Shown one piece after another: positions 54,240 through 63,209 of a DNA stretch of 64,000 nucleotides. The DNA is from Lachnoclostridium sp. (GTDB lineage Bacteria; Bacillota; Clostridia; Lachnospirales; Lachnospiraceae). The notes under the pieces are model-generated. The model did no database searches and was not told where the DNA came from. It was given only the letters and a program-made list of their open reading frames with translations. Made by a program: the position numbers and the translations under genes. Within the stretch, counting starts at the first letter, position 1; every line of letters begins with the position of its first letter. Where the stretch lies: NCBI GenBank assembly GCA_023664665.1, contig JAMPEY010000005.1, forward strand, positions 77,825 through 141,824, read 5' to 3'.

Positions 54240-55175
54240 ATGATTAATAAATTGGTGGAAAAGATTAAAAAACTCAATGCCCCCATTGTGGTGGGGCTGG
54301 ATCCCATGATGAAATTCGTGCCGGAGCATATCAAAAAAGCGGCGTTTGCAGAGTATGGCGAGACTCTGGAAGGTGCGGCGGAAGCAATCTGGCAGTACAA
54401 TAAAGGAATCGTGGACGCCATTTATGATTTGGTGCCCGCAGTGAAGCCCCAGATTGCCATGTATGAGCAGTTTGGCATTCCGGGGCTGGTGGCTTTTCGG
54501 AAAACGGTGGATTACTGTAAAGAGAAGGGATTAATCGTGATCGGCGATATCAAGAGAGGGGATATCGGTTCCACTTCCGAAGCCTATGCTGTGGGTCATC
54601 TGGGTAAGGTACAGGTGGGAAGCAATTTTTTTTATGGGTTTAACGAGGATTTTGTGACGGTGAATCCCTATCTGGGTTCGGACGGTGTGAATCCTTTTAT
54701 CAAGGTCTGTCAGGAAGAAAAGAAGGGAATCTTTGTGCTGGTAAAGACTTCCAATCCTTCCAGCGGAGAATTTCAGGACCGCAAGGTACAGTCAGGGGAA
54801 GGCGAGAAACCCTTATATGAAATCGTAGGTGAAACGGTAGCAAGATGGGGCGCAGAGTGCATGGGGGATTCTTACAGTTATGTGGGGGCAGTGGTAGGAG
54901 CGACTTATCCCGAACAGGGAAAGGCGCTGCGGAAAATCATGCCCAAGGCGTTTATTCTGGTGCCGGGATATGGAGCCCAAGGCGGAAAAGGCGCGGATCT
55001 GGTGCATTTCTTTGACAAAGACGGGCTGGGAGCCATTGTAAACTCCTCCAGAGGCATCATTGCGGCATACCAGCAGGAGCAGTACGCCGGATATGGCGCT
55101 GAAAATTATGCGGATGCCTCCAGAGCAGCGGTAATCGCTATGAGAGAAGATATTGCAGGGGCGCTTAACGGTTAA
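54240..55175 (+). CDS. pyrF: Orotidine-5'-phosphate decarboxylase
   Basis: Start taken at ATG 54240 (311 aa); a TTG at 54231 is also in frame. The long form (type 2) is recognised by [17 protein letters not shown], the catalytic [16 protein letters not shown] (about 97-112) and VPGYGAQGG. It makes UMP, the last step of pyrimidine synthesis. Its 3' end overlaps the convergent chemoreceptor by 11 bp. No other pyr genes are in the window. Confidence 0.95.
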   Translation: MINKLVEKIKKLNAPIVVGLDPMMKFVPEHIKKAAFAEYGETLEGAAEAIWQYNKGIVDAIYDLVPAVKPQIAMYEQFGIPGLVAFRKTVDYCKEKGLIVIGDIKRGDIGSTSEAYAVGHLGKVQVGSNFFYGFNEDFVTVNPYLGSDGVNPFIKVCQEEKKGIFVLVKTSNPSSGEFQDRKVQSGEGEKPLYEIVGETVARWGAECMGDSYSYVGAVVGATYPEQGKALRKIMPKAFILVPGYGAQGGKGADLVHFFDKDGLGAIVNSSRGIIAAYQQEQYAGYGAENYADASRAAVIAMREDIAGALNG

Positions 55176-55986
55176 GATCCCTTTGCAGTTTTTCCGCAAA
55201 AGAATTCAACTCTGCCAAAACCTTCTGGATGGAATTCATGTTTTCCAGATGTTCTTTTGCCACATCGTTAGCATCCTTGATGGAAGAGGTAATGGACACA
55301 AGATGCTCGGTAATGGTGTTTAAGGTAGTTTTAATGGCGGATGCGGAACTTCCGCTGTCATTGGCAAGTTTGCCCATCTCGGTGGCAACTACGGCAAAGC
55401 CTTTGCCGTGTTCGCCGCTCCGGGCCGCTTCAATGGAGGCGTTTAATGCCAGAATATTGGAGCGGGAAGCATTGCCTGTAATCTTATTTACCACATCAAC
55501 GGCATTATGAACATCGCTTTCCACATTAGCGGTCATATGATTCATGGCAGTCAGCATCTCAAACAGGTTTTCGATTCCCTCTACCACAGTTCGGATGGAC
55601 TCATCGATATTGGCTACGGACTCTTGAAACTGAACGGCAAATCTTGTGGTCTCATCCTTCATAGATGCGGAGTAGGTGCAGGCAACGCATCCCACAATGG
55701 TCGAGCCGTCTTTAACGGGAACCAGCATGCCGTCAAAAATCTCCCCGTTTTTATTGGCGGGAAGGCGGTTGTGTTTTGCGATTCCCGTTTTGAGAACTTC
55801 ATTCAAAGCTCCGGTGGGGTCTGCAAAAGTATCGCCGATCTGCATGTTGGGAGTGGCTCCGTCAGGTAGGGAAAATCCTTGAATGACACAATCCTTGTCG
55901 ATTACCGCAAGATATACATCTTCGGCATTTAACTGCTGGATGAGGGGAAGCATATGGATGATATCCTCTAATTTTTCGTTTAACAT
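55165..55986 (-). CDS. Soluble methyl-accepting chemotaxis protein
   Basis: A 273-aa receptor with no membrane segment. Residues about 1-115 form a sensor domain ([39 protein letters not shown]), the pattern of cytoplasmic Cache/PAS-like sensors. The signalling hairpin carries [20 protein letters not shown] and [16 protein letters not shown]. It is short for an MCP, with one methylation-helix pair. Convergent with pyrF, overlapping by 11 bp. Confidence 0.93.
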   Translation of the reverse strand: MLNEKLEDIIHMLPLIQQLNAEDVYLAVIDKDCVIQGFSLPDGATPNMQIGDTFADPTGALNEVLKTGIAKHNRLPANKNGEIFDGMLVPVKDGSTIVGCVACTYSASMKDETTRFAVQFQESVANIDESIRTVVEGIENLFEMLTAMNHMTANVESDVHNAVDVVNKITGNASRSNILALNASIEAARSGEHGKGFAVVATEMGKLANDSGSSASAIKTTLNTITEHLVSITSSIKDANDVAKEHLENMNSIQKVLAELNSFAEKLQRDLNR

Positions 55987-56121
55987 GACAGTACCTCCGT
56001 CTGAATTGATTTCTTAGTTGTTTTCTTGCTTTTTATGAAAATTTCCTACTATCTATTTTAACAGATTTTTTGTTGTTTGCATAGCGCATAAAAGGACTTT
56101 GTAAGTATTTTCTGAAAGCGA

Positions 56122-56150
56122 TTGTCATTCCGTTCTTCGGATGTTATAAT
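56122..56150 (+). promoter_or_regulatory. Promoter of the TetR-family gene
   Basis: TTGTCA at 56122-56127 and TATAAT at 56145-56150, 17-bp spacer. Confidence 0.7.
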
Positions 56151-56158
56151 AAATTAAG

Positions 56159-56181
56159 TGAATATTCAATGAAAATATTCA
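56159..56181. promoter_or_regulatory. Operator-like palindromes near the TetR transcription start
   Basis: TGAATATTCA (56159-56168, perfect palindrome) and TGAAAATATTCA (56170-56181) lie just after the -10 box, an ideal place for autorepression. Confidence 0.45.
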
Positions 56182-56282
56182 ATCCCGATCGGAACGGACT
56201 GTAGCACAGGTCGATTACAAACTGCGAAACCCTATTATGAGCAAGCGGTGCCGGAGCATGGAGGCGCGGAAACGGAGAACAT

Positions 56283-56915
56283 ATGAGAAAAAAAGAGGCA
56301 TATCTGCAGGAACCTACAATGGATACCAGAAAGAAACTGTTGGACTCTGCAGTAAAGCTTTTTGCGGAGAAAGGATATAAAGGAACCACCGTAAAAGCGA
56401 TTACACGCAGTGTGAACCTTTCGGACAGCCTGTTGTATCATTATTTTCCCAATGGAAAGAAGGAAATTTTTGAGGCGGCGGTTGAGGACAATATTAAAGA
56501 AATATCCAGCTCCTTGAGCGACCTTATCGGTATGAGGGACTGTGTCAGGATGCCTCTTGCGGATTTTCTGGAAGTGGTGTATTTGAGCTTTATGGAGACG
56601 GTAAAGACACATCTGGATATTATGCGTGTCATTCTCTGGGAGCCCGAGGTGCGGAAATATGTGAAGCATGAGCGGCTGACAGAGATATTGGGTCTGGAAG
56701 GACTTCAAATCGAAGAGATATTCCGGCACAAGGCAGCGGAGGGAGAAGTGAAGGACATGAATTTTAAAGCGGCTGCCCTCAGCATTAATTCCATTTTGAC
56801 GAATCATGTGGTAAATAAACTCTTTAATAACGGCGACAGTATATTGGAAGATGAGGAAAGCAGAAAACGCCTGATTGATTATCAAATATATATGTGGTTA
56901 AATCCTCAGGTCTAA
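56283..56915 (+). CDS. TetR/AcrR-family transcriptional regulator
   Basis: A 210-aa regulator. The HTH region (about 15-62) has the pattern KLLDSAVKLFAEKGYKGTTV and LLYHYFPNGKKEIFEAA. The C-terminal ligand-binding domain (about 75-205) is helical. ATG 56283 has GGAG upstream; ATG 56319 is possible. The downstream FprA gene, 85 bp away on the same strand, is a candidate target. Confidence 0.9.
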   Translation: MRKKEAYLQEPTMDTRKKLLDSAVKLFAEKGYKGTTVKAITRSVNLSDSLLYHYFPNGKKEIFEAAVEDNIKEISSSLSDLIGMRDCVRMPLADFLEVVYLSFMETVKTHLDIMRVILWEPEVRKYVKHERLTEILGLEGLQIEEIFRHKAAEGEVKDMNFKAAALSINSILTNHVVNKLFNNGDSILEDEESRKRLIDYQIYMWLNPQV

Positions 56916-57000
56916 GGCCGGGGATTTTTTCTATTTTTGGGAATACTGCATAGGGAAGCAGAAACAATAAATAAAGCCTTGGGGCGGAAAAGAGGAGTTT

Positions 57001-58206
57001 ATGAAAAATACAGCGGTTACGGAAAATATAAGGTATGTGGGAGTAAATGACAAGACCATTGATTTATTTGAGAGCCAGTATAGGGTTCCCAAGGGAGTTT
57101 CCTATAACTCTTATGTTATTATGGATGAAAAGACTGCCGTGATGGACAGTGTGGATATCAGGGCAAAGGAGGAATGGTTTACCAATTTAAAGCAGGTTCT
57201 TTCGGACAGGCAGCCGGATTATCTCATTGTATCCCATATGGAGCCGGATCATGCGGGAAGCATCCAATACTTCATGGAACAATACCCTGATGCGCGGATT
57301 GTGGCAAGCGCAAAAGCACTGAATATGATGCCGCAGTTTTTCTCCATGAATATGGAGGGCAGGAGTATAACCGCTACAGAGGGCACGGAACTTGTTCTGG
57401 GGAAACATGTTTTAACATTTGTGATGGCTCCCATGGTACATTGGCCGGAGGTTATGGTGACTTATGAGAAAACGGAGAAAATTTTGTTTTCCGCAGACGC
57501 CTTTGGCAAATTCGGCGCGTTGGATGTGGAAGAAGACTGGATATGCGAGGCGAGAAGGTATTATTTTAATATTGTGGGAAAATATGGGGCACAGGTTCAG
57601 GCACTGTTAAAAAAGGCGGCGTCTTTGGACATTCGGATGATATGTCCCCTGCATGGTCCGGTTTTGAAGGAAAGCGGTGAAGAGGATGCCTTGTTCAAAA
57701 TCGGTCCGCTGCAATATTATATGGATTTGTATCAGGCATGGGGCGGCTATAAGCCGGAAAAACAGGGGGTTTTCATAGCCTGTGCTTCCATCTACGGAAA
57801 CACCCTAAGGGCTGCCGAAAAGCTGGCGGAGCTTCTTCAAAAAGAGGGTATGAAAGAGGTGCGGGTGATGGATCTGGCAAGAGAGGATATGGCGGAGGCT
57901 GTGGAAGCCGCTTTCTGTTATGACAGGCTGGTACTGGCGTCCGTTACCTATGACGGCGGCTTATTCCCCTGCATGGAGGATTTTCTTGCGCGTTTGAAAG
58001 CAAAGAACTATCAGAAGCGTACCGTGGGAATGATAGAAAACGGAAGCTGGGCGCCCATGTCGGGCAGACACATGAAGGAAATGTTTGCCGGAATGAAGGA
58101 AATTATAGTTTTGGAGCCTGTTGTTACGGTAAAATCCGCTTTAAACGGGGAATCGGAGGAGCAGATAGCAAAATTAGCACAGGCGCTTCTTGCAGGAACC
58201 GCCTGA
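57001..58206 (+). CDS. FprA-family A-type flavoprotein (O2/NO reductase)
   Basis: A 401-aa protein with an N-terminal beta-lactamase-like diiron domain (about 1-250), ligand motif SHMEPDHAGS (about 79-88), further His in VHWPEVMV and PLHGPVL, and a C-terminal flavodoxin domain (about 258-400; CASIYGNTLRAAEKLAELL). Such proteins reduce oxygen or nitric oxide to harmless products, protecting anaerobes. GAGG precedes the ATG. Confidence 0.96.
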   Translation: MKNTAVTENIRYVGVNDKTIDLFESQYRVPKGVSYNSYVIMDEKTAVMDSVDIRAKEEWFTNLKQVLSDRQPDYLIVSHMEPDHAGSIQYFMEQYPDARIVASAKALNMMPQFFSMNMEGRSITATEGTELVLGKHVLTFVMAPMVHWPEVMVTYEKTEKILFSADAFGKFGALDVEEDWICEARRYYFNIVGKYGAQVQALLKKAASLDIRMICPLHGPVLKESGEEDALFKIGPLQYYMDLYQAWGGYKPEKQGVFIACASIYGNTLRAAEKLAELLQKEGMKEVRVMDLAREDMAEAVEAAFCYDRLVLASVTYDGGLFPCMEDFLARLKAKNYQKRTVGMIENGSWAPMSGRHMKEMFAGMKEIIVLEPVVTVKSALNGESEEQIAKLAQALLAGTA

Positions 58207-58221
58207 TAAAATGATATCCTA

Positions 58222-58250
58222 TTGACAAAAGCAAAGTAGGCGGGTATACT
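58222..58250 (+). promoter_or_regulatory. Promoter of the ZIP transporter gene
   Basis: TTGACA at 58222-58227 and TATACT at 58245-58250 with a 17-bp spacer. The mRNA leader would be about 245 nt long. Confidence 0.75.
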
Positions 58251-58259
58251 TTACAATGG

Positions 58260-58321
58260 GTTAGCGACTACTAACTAGGTGTGAGCACATTTATTGGAGC
58301 AATGAGTTAGGATAAACTAAC
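58260..58321. promoter_or_regulatory. Paired inverted-repeat operators in the ZIP leader
   Basis: GTTAG-6-CTAAC occurs at 58260-58275 and again at 58306-58321, with spacers CGACTA and GATAAA. The half sites resemble those of DtxR/IdeR-type metal repressors (TTAGGTTAG...). The first lies right after the -10 box. Confidence 0.6.
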
Positions 58322-58502
58322 CTGTGTGATGAAAAAGACTCCTTATATGGTTAAATTGTAATGAGTATAAATGGACTAGGGCATGTGTGAGACATATGAG
58401 AAAAAGGGTTGTCCGGGGATGACAATCCTGTAATGGACCGATATGAGCAGACAAAAGATGAAAAGGGATTAATTGTCAGCAGGAGAAAGCAAAGGTGATA
58501 AT

Positions 58503-59285
58503 ATGCGGACAGAAGCAATTTACGGCATCCTGATACCGTTTCTTGGAACATCGCTTGGCTCTGCCTGTGTGCTGTTTATGAAGAGTAAATTGAATCCTTT
58601 ATTGCAGAGGGCATTGACCGGATTTGCCGCAGGGGTCATGGTGGCAGCTTCCATCTGGAGCCTGCTGGTTCCCTCCATGGAGCAGTCGGGAGATATGGGA
58701 AAGTGGGCGTTTGTACCCGCTGTAGCCGGCTTTTGGATAGGCATTCTGTTCCTGTTGGTTTTAGACCGGACAGTCCCGCATCTTCATATGAACAGTAGTA
58801 AAGCAGAAGGATCGAAGAGTAATCTGCAGAAAACAACCATGCTGGTGCTTGCAGTAACACTTCATAATCTGCCGGAGGGTATGGCGGTCGGCGTGGTCTA
58901 TGCCGGATGGCTTTCCGAGGATACAGGGATTACGGCAATGGGTGCGTTGGCGCTTTCCTTGGGGATTGCCATACAGAATTTTCCGGAAGGCGCAATCATT
59001 TCTATGCCCCTGCGGGCTGAGGGAGTGAGCAAAAGAAAAGCATTTTTTTACGGCATACTTTCGGGGGTGGTGGAGCCTGTTGGGGCAGCATTGACTATCC
59101 TGGCAGCGGGTTTCGTAGTTCCGCTTCTTCCGTACCTTCTAAGTTTTGCAGCAGGCGCGATGGTTTATGTAGTGGTGGAGGAGCTGATACCGGAGATGTC
59201 GGAAGGGAAACACTCCAATGTGGGAACAGTGCTTTTTGCAGCAGGATTTACGGTTATGATGGCATTGGATGTGGCATTGGGATAA
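58503..59285 (+). CDS. ZIP-family divalent metal transporter
   Basis: Start taken at ATG 58503 with AAAGGTGA upstream (260 aa). About eight membrane segments; metal-pathway motifs are HNLPEGMAVGV (about 124-134) and QNFPEGAIIS (about 159-168), plus VEPVGAA and VEELIPE. It imports zinc, iron or manganese. The upstream operator pair suggests metal-dependent repression. Confidence 0.93.
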   Translation: MRTEAIYGILIPFLGTSLGSACVLFMKSKLNPLLQRALTGFAAGVMVAASIWSLLVPSMEQSGDMGKWAFVPAVAGFWIGILFLLVLDRTVPHLHMNSSKAEGSKSNLQKTTMLVLAVTLHNLPEGMAVGVVYAGWLSEDTGITAMGALALSLGIAIQNFPEGAIISMPLRAEGVSKRKAFFYGILSGVVEPVGAALTILAAGFVVPLLPYLLSFAAGAMVYVVVEELIPEMSEGKHSNVGTVLFAAGFTVMMALDVALG

Positions 59286-59323
59286 TATGAAATTATCCGA
59301 ATAATATGGAAACAGGAGGAACA

Positions 59324-59768
59324 ATGGGAAAAACAGGGAATCACTTTAACAATATTGGCATCAGCAATGAATTGGACATGCCGAGGATACAGCACCTTAT
59401 GAAAATCGGGCTTGTCGCTGCAGTCATGGTCTTGACCGGGGATATGCTGTTAGGTTATGGTGCAGCGGATAGTGCAGAATCCGGAATTCCGGTGACCTTT
59501 GCAAGATATCTGGCTGTATCGGAGGTCAGGATATTCTGGTCGGCGGTCTTAGGATTGATAGGAATACCGCTGGAATGCCTCTGTTATTCATGACAATAGA
59601 ATTTTCGCAAAGCGTGAATTCTATTGTATTGCAGTTTACCGGCTGATTGCCCATAAAAGCGAAAAATATGCACATACATACCGTGCGGGGATTTTCGGCT
59701 GCATGGTTTTTGGCGGCTGCGGGGTTCATGTCCCTTGCTGTGCGGTGGTCTATTTTATGAAGAAATAG
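59324..59768 (+). pseudogene. DUF6796-type membrane protein, disrupted by a palindromic insertion
   Basis: From ATG 59324 (AGGAGG upstream) the frame reads NNIGISNELDMPRIQHLMKI and three-membrane-segment-like sequence to LGIPLECLCYS, then stops at 59591. From 59628 another frame continues the protein: VYRLIAHKSEKYAHTYRAGI and a further membrane segment, to a stop at 59766-59768. The 40 bp between contains a perfect hairpin (59594-59626). Removing it restores the order of the two halves, though not the exact frame. The DUF assignment is from memory of the family pattern. Confidence 0.65.
59594..59626. repeat. Palindrome interrupting the DUF6796-type gene
   Basis: CAATAGAATT (59594-59603) and AATTCTATTG (59617-59626) are perfect arms; CGC and GCG inside can extend the hairpin around an AAA loop. 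TATT flanks it on both sides, a possible short target duplication. Confidence 0.6.
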
Positions 59769-59807
59769 GAGATCAGGAAACATGACAAGGAAAGGTGTTG
59801 AAGTGAT

Positions 59808-60287
59808 ATGGTTTTTGTTTTGCAGATATTCATTTATTTGATATTTTTCACAGCCTGCATAAAGCTGTTGGTTCTGGACAATCCGTTGAGGGGAATTTTC
59901 TTTTATCCGAAGCCGCTCCGGCAGCGGGCATATGAAATGGGGCTGGCTGTAGAGGAAGAAGCAAAAAAGCGTAAAAGGCTCTTCTTTACCGTGCTTTCTC
60001 TGGGAATTGTGATTCTGCCGGTGGTATTTATCGGATGCTGGAGCGGCATTTCCGATTTTAAGACTGCGTTTTTTCATGCGGTTGTTTTTCTTGAGGTAAT
60101 GAATTGGTATGATGGCATCGTGATAGACGAAATATGGGTGAGATTTGATAAGTTTTGGGTAATAAAGGGCATGGAAGATCTGCCACATGTAAAGGGATGG
60201 AAATTTGTTTTGACAGAAAGAATCGTGATGACGGTTGTCTATATTCCCGTGGCGGCGGTAATTGCAAAACTTGCGGTTATGATCTGA
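59808..60287 (+). CDS. Uncharacterised membrane protein A
   Basis: A 159-aa protein with four hydrophobic segments (about 4-22, 60-80, 86-105 and 135-157). Not recognised. A polar stretch NWYDGIVIDEIWVRF followed by WVIKGMED sits between segments 3 and 4. The next gene has a comparable layout (NLGDFFGLDLLFRG, then MIPGTEHCEAW), suggesting distant paralogy. Ribosome site weak (AAGG 18 bp upstream). Confidence 0.7.
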   Translation: MVFVLQIFIYLIFFTACIKLLVLDNPLRGIFFYPKPLRQRAYEMGLAVEEEAKKRKRLFFTVLSLGIVILPVVFIGCWSGISDFKTAFFHAVVFLEVMNWYDGIVIDEIWVRFDKFWVIKGMEDLPHVKGWKFVLTERIVMTVVYIPVAAVIAKLAVMI

Positions 60288-60336
60288 AAAACAAAGGCGC
60301 TGTAAGAAAATTTTATGAAAAAGAGGCGGAATCGTT

Positions 60337-60840
60337 ATGGTATGGGAAAGGACACTATTAGACGGCATGGCGGTGTGTGCGGTGTTTAATGTGACAGTAG
60401 CGCTGTTATGGATGCTTGTGCCCAATGCTTTTTCAAAAATGCTGCCTCCGGAAATCCGAAAGGCGGCTCCGAAGAGAGAGAAGAAGGAAATTGCCATATT
60501 GGCCGCCGTGCTTTATCCGCTGTATATATTGATATTTATATATATGGCTGTCAGTGCAAGGCAGGCCGGTGTTGTTGGTTTTTGGAATCTGTTTCGGACG
60601 GGCTATGTGGAGATGTTCTTTGTCAACCTTGGGGATTTTTTCGGTCTGGACTTACTTTTCAGGGGAATTGTGAAAAAGAAAGGACTCATGATTCCCGGGA
60701 CGGAACATTGTGAGGCCTGGAATCTGAAAAAGTGGATGCTTACGCTGGCAATTCCCGAACACTGCATTATGTGGCCCTTAATCGTATGTCCCCTGGCGGG
60801 GCTGATCTGTGCGGGAATCGGGGCATTGTTTTTGAAATGA
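60337..60840 (+). CDS. Uncharacterised membrane protein B
   Basis: A 167-aa protein with four membrane segments (about 8-28, 50-72, 82-100 and 135-165). No family recognised. The loop YVEMFFVNLGDFFGLDLLFR with GTEHCEAWNLKKW parallels protein A at the same place. GAGGCGG precedes the ATG. The two are 49 bp apart and likely co-transcribed, possibly forming one complex. Confidence 0.72.
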   Translation: MVWERTLLDGMAVCAVFNVTVALLWMLVPNAFSKMLPPEIRKAAPKREKKEIAILAAVLYPLYILIFIYMAVSARQAGVVGFWNLFRTGYVEMFFVNLGDFFGLDLLFRGIVKKKGLMIPGTEHCEAWNLKKWMLTLAIPEHCIMWPLIVCPLAGLICAGIGALFLK

Positions 60841-60893
60841 AAGTCTTAAAGTGTCAAAATATGAAAAGTTTTAGACTTGCAAGTCCAAAAACA

Positions 60894-60921
60894 TTGACAA
60901 ATGCAAGGTTATAGATATAAT
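60894..60921 (+). promoter_or_regulatory. Consensus promoter of the second DUF4143 ATPase
   Basis: TTGACA at 60894-60899 and TATAAT at 60916-60921, both perfect, spacing 16 bp. A 12-bp palindrome GACTTGCAAGTC lies just upstream (60874-60885), a possible operator. Confidence 0.75.
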
Positions 60922-60950
60922 GAAAGATAAGGAAAGCAAGGAGGAGTTTC

Positions 60951-62180
60951 ATGAATATGCTTATAAACCGCCCGTCCTATGTGGAACAACTGATTCAAAA
61001 CAGAGATGTAGATCTGGTCAAAATAGTGACCGGTATACGCAGATGCGGGAAGTCATCCATTCTCGATTTGTTTCATCAGTATCTGCTTGATGATGGTGTG
61101 AGCGAGGATAACATTATTCATATGAATCTGGAATCTTTGAAATATAGAACACTGACGGATTACCTGTCCTTTTACGATTATGTTAGCGAACATATTGCCG
61201 GAATTGGAAAGACCTATCTGATATTTGACGAATTGCAGGCGGTGGAGCATTGGGAAAAGGCAATCGAGTCATTTCGTTTGGATTTTGATGTGGATATCTA
61301 TATAACAGGTTCCAATGCCTATCTCCTCTCGACAGAGTTTTCGACGATCCTGTCAGGGAGATATGTTGAAATAAAGGTATTGCCGCTGTCGTTTAAAGAG
61401 TTTCTGGATTTCTATGAGTTTGGCCTGGCTGTGCCTGTAGAGGAGAAATTTCAAAAATACCTACAGTTTGGAGGAATGCCGATCTTAAGAGAATACCAGT
61501 TTAATGAGGCACGAAGCAATCAGGCGTTAGAAGGGATCTACTCTACGGTGGTGCTGCGTGATATTTTACAGCGCAATGATTCTGCGGACCAGAATATGCT
61601 GCAAAAGATCGTGATGTTTCTGTGTTCTAATATAGGGAGCATCACATCTCCAAATAGCATAGGAAATGTGCTGGCTGATGAGGGAGACATTCAGAAAACG
61701 AAAGGAAGGAATGTAGCCGGAAAAACCGTAGATAAATATATCTCTATGCTGCGCAGCGCTTTTGTATTTTATTCAGTGGGCAGATATGATGTAAAGGGAA
61801 AGCAGCTGTTAAAGACCCTCGGGAAAAATTACATCATAGATATGGGCTTTCGCAATATGCTGCTTGGATATCGCGATGGAGACAGAGGGCATATTATAGA
61901 AAATATTGTATTTTTGGAACTTCTCAGAAGGGATTACCGTGTGTATATCGGCAAGGTGGGAGAGGCGGAGGTCGATTTCGTGGCGGAGAAACCCGATGAC
62001 AAAATATATATACAGGTCACAGAAAGTATGCAGTCCGAAGAAACAAGAGAGAGGGAGCTGCATCCGCTTAGAATGATCTCCGATAATTATGAAAAAATAG
62101 TTCTGTCAATGGATAGGAATTATATAAGATCCTACGAGGGAATCAAATCATTATACCTGATAGACTGGCTGCTTCAGTAA
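60951..62180 (+). CDS. AAA_14/DUF4143 ATPase
   Basis: A 409-aa protein: Walker A GIRRCGKSS (28-36), Walker B TYLIFDELQ (about 86-94), sensor-1 like YITGSN (about 119-124), then DUF4143 with DKYISMLRSAFVFYSVGRYD and KNYIIDMGFRNM. The terminal nuclease-like core has EAEVDFVAEKP but QVT where active members have an acidic-x-Lys motif, so nuclease activity may be absent. It belongs to a different subgroup from the ATPase at 1131-2489. AGGAGG precedes the ATG. Confidence 0.93.
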   Translation: MNMLINRPSYVEQLIQNRDVDLVKIVTGIRRCGKSSILDLFHQYLLDDGVSEDNIIHMNLESLKYRTLTDYLSFYDYVSEHIAGIGKTYLIFDELQAVEHWEKAIESFRLDFDVDIYITGSNAYLLSTEFSTILSGRYVEIKVLPLSFKEFLDFYEFGLAVPVEEKFQKYLQFGGMPILREYQFNEARSNQALEGIYSTVVLRDILQRNDSADQNMLQKIVMFLCSNIGSITSPNSIGNVLADEGDIQKTKGRNVAGKTVDKYISMLRSAFVFYSVGRYDVKGKQLLKTLGKNYIIDMGFRNMLLGYRDGDRGHIIENIVFLELLRRDYRVYIGKVGEAEVDFVAEKPDDKIYIQVTESMQSEETRERELHPLRMISDNYEKIVLSMDRNYIRSYEGIKSLYLIDWLLQ

Positions 62181-62292
62181 GGGCATGGTGTAGAACTACT
62201 GTATTTCCTCGTTTTGTATGGGCATGTGAATTGAGTACAGTTGATATGTATTCAAAGAAAGTAATTGGGGAAATTATACTTGATGCCCGCAG

Positions 62293-63144
62293 ATGGAGAA
62301 ATGCCGGACGAACCGGGGCGTCTATGCGGACGATCTCTGGCGGAAGAAGATGCGCTGCCAGTGCGGACACGCCTTTGCGAAGACCAGGTGGCACAGCAAG
62401 AAGGATTTCACCACCTACACCTATAAATGCTATGACCAGACAAGGACGGGGACGGTATCGGCAAGGCTCAAGAACGGCTTAAGCATCGAGGGCGTCTGTG
62501 CCGTGCCGCTGGTGCAGGACTGGAAGATGAACACGATGGGGCAGAAAGTCCTCCACGCCATCTTTGATGACCCGGAGGCGACACTCAGGGAAGCGGCGGC
62601 AGTGCTTGGCGGCGGTGCCGCGGGGGTGGAGCAGACGGAAGCGCTGCGGGACAAATCCATTGTGGAGGAACGGCTGAAAAAAGAGAAGGGGCGCTACGAG
62701 ACGCTCCTCGATATGCGGCTGAACAATGAGATACCAAAGGAAGTGTTCAGCCGGAAACAGCAGGAGGTTGAGGAGCGGATCAAAGAGCTGGAACAGCAGA
62801 TGGTGCAGTACCGTGACGTGAAGCCCGCAACGGAGGCGGACGTAAGCGGCAAGCTGGAAGCCCTGCGCAGGCTCATGGAACAGTTCTCCATGCCGGAGGA
62901 CGGGGAATTTACGGAAAGCGACATTGATAAATATGTGACAGGGGTGAGGGTTTACGAAGACCACTTCGAGTGGCTGTTAAACCTTGACACCGATACCCGC
63001 GGGGAACTGGATGATGCCGGTTCCCCCGTTTATTTCAAGAAGATAACGGTCACGCCGGATGACGAGCGGGAATGGTTCAAAGCGCATTCAGAGTGGTCGA
63101 AATCCAACAAATACGTTGAACTGGAGGCGAGGATTTATATTTAA
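62293..63144 (+). CDS. C-terminal fragment of a large serine recombinase
   Basis: The 283-aa frame contains only the back half of such enzymes: recombinase zinc ribbon (KKMRCQCGHAFAKTRWH; YTYKCYDQ, about 18-47), SIEGVCAVPLVQDWKM, and a coiled-coil segment (about 115-190; EERIKELEQQMVQY). The N-terminal resolvase domain with the catalytic Ser is missing. The DNA is clearly more GC-rich than the sequence up to about 62280, marking the edge of a foreign segment. It cannot catalyse recombination as it stands. Confidence 0.85.
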   Translation: MEKCRTNRGVYADDLWRKKMRCQCGHAFAKTRWHSKKDFTTYTYKCYDQTRTGTVSARLKNGLSIEGVCAVPLVQDWKMNTMGQKVLHAIFDDPEATLREAAAVLGGGAAGVEQTEALRDKSIVEERLKKEKGRYETLLDMRLNNEIPKEVFSRKQQEVEERIKELEQQMVQYRDVKPATEADVSGKLEALRRLMEQFSMPEDGEFTESDIDKYVTGVRVYEDHFEWLLNLDTDTRGELDDAGSPVYFKKITVTPDDEREWFKAHSEWSKSNKYVELEARIYI

Positions 63145-63154
63145 AACGAAAGAG

Positions 63155-63197
63155 GGACAGGGCGGAAGGGCTGCGCCACAGCCTTTCCGCCCTGTCC
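63155..63197. terminator. Bidirectional terminator between recombinase fragment and small gene
   Basis: GGACAGGGCGGAAGGGCTG (63155-63173) pairs with CAGCCTTTCCGCCCTGTCC (63179-63197): 19 bp with one G-U pair and a 5-nt loop, between convergent genes. Confidence 0.8.
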
Positions 63198-63209
63198 GGC
63201 ATCCTTTTC

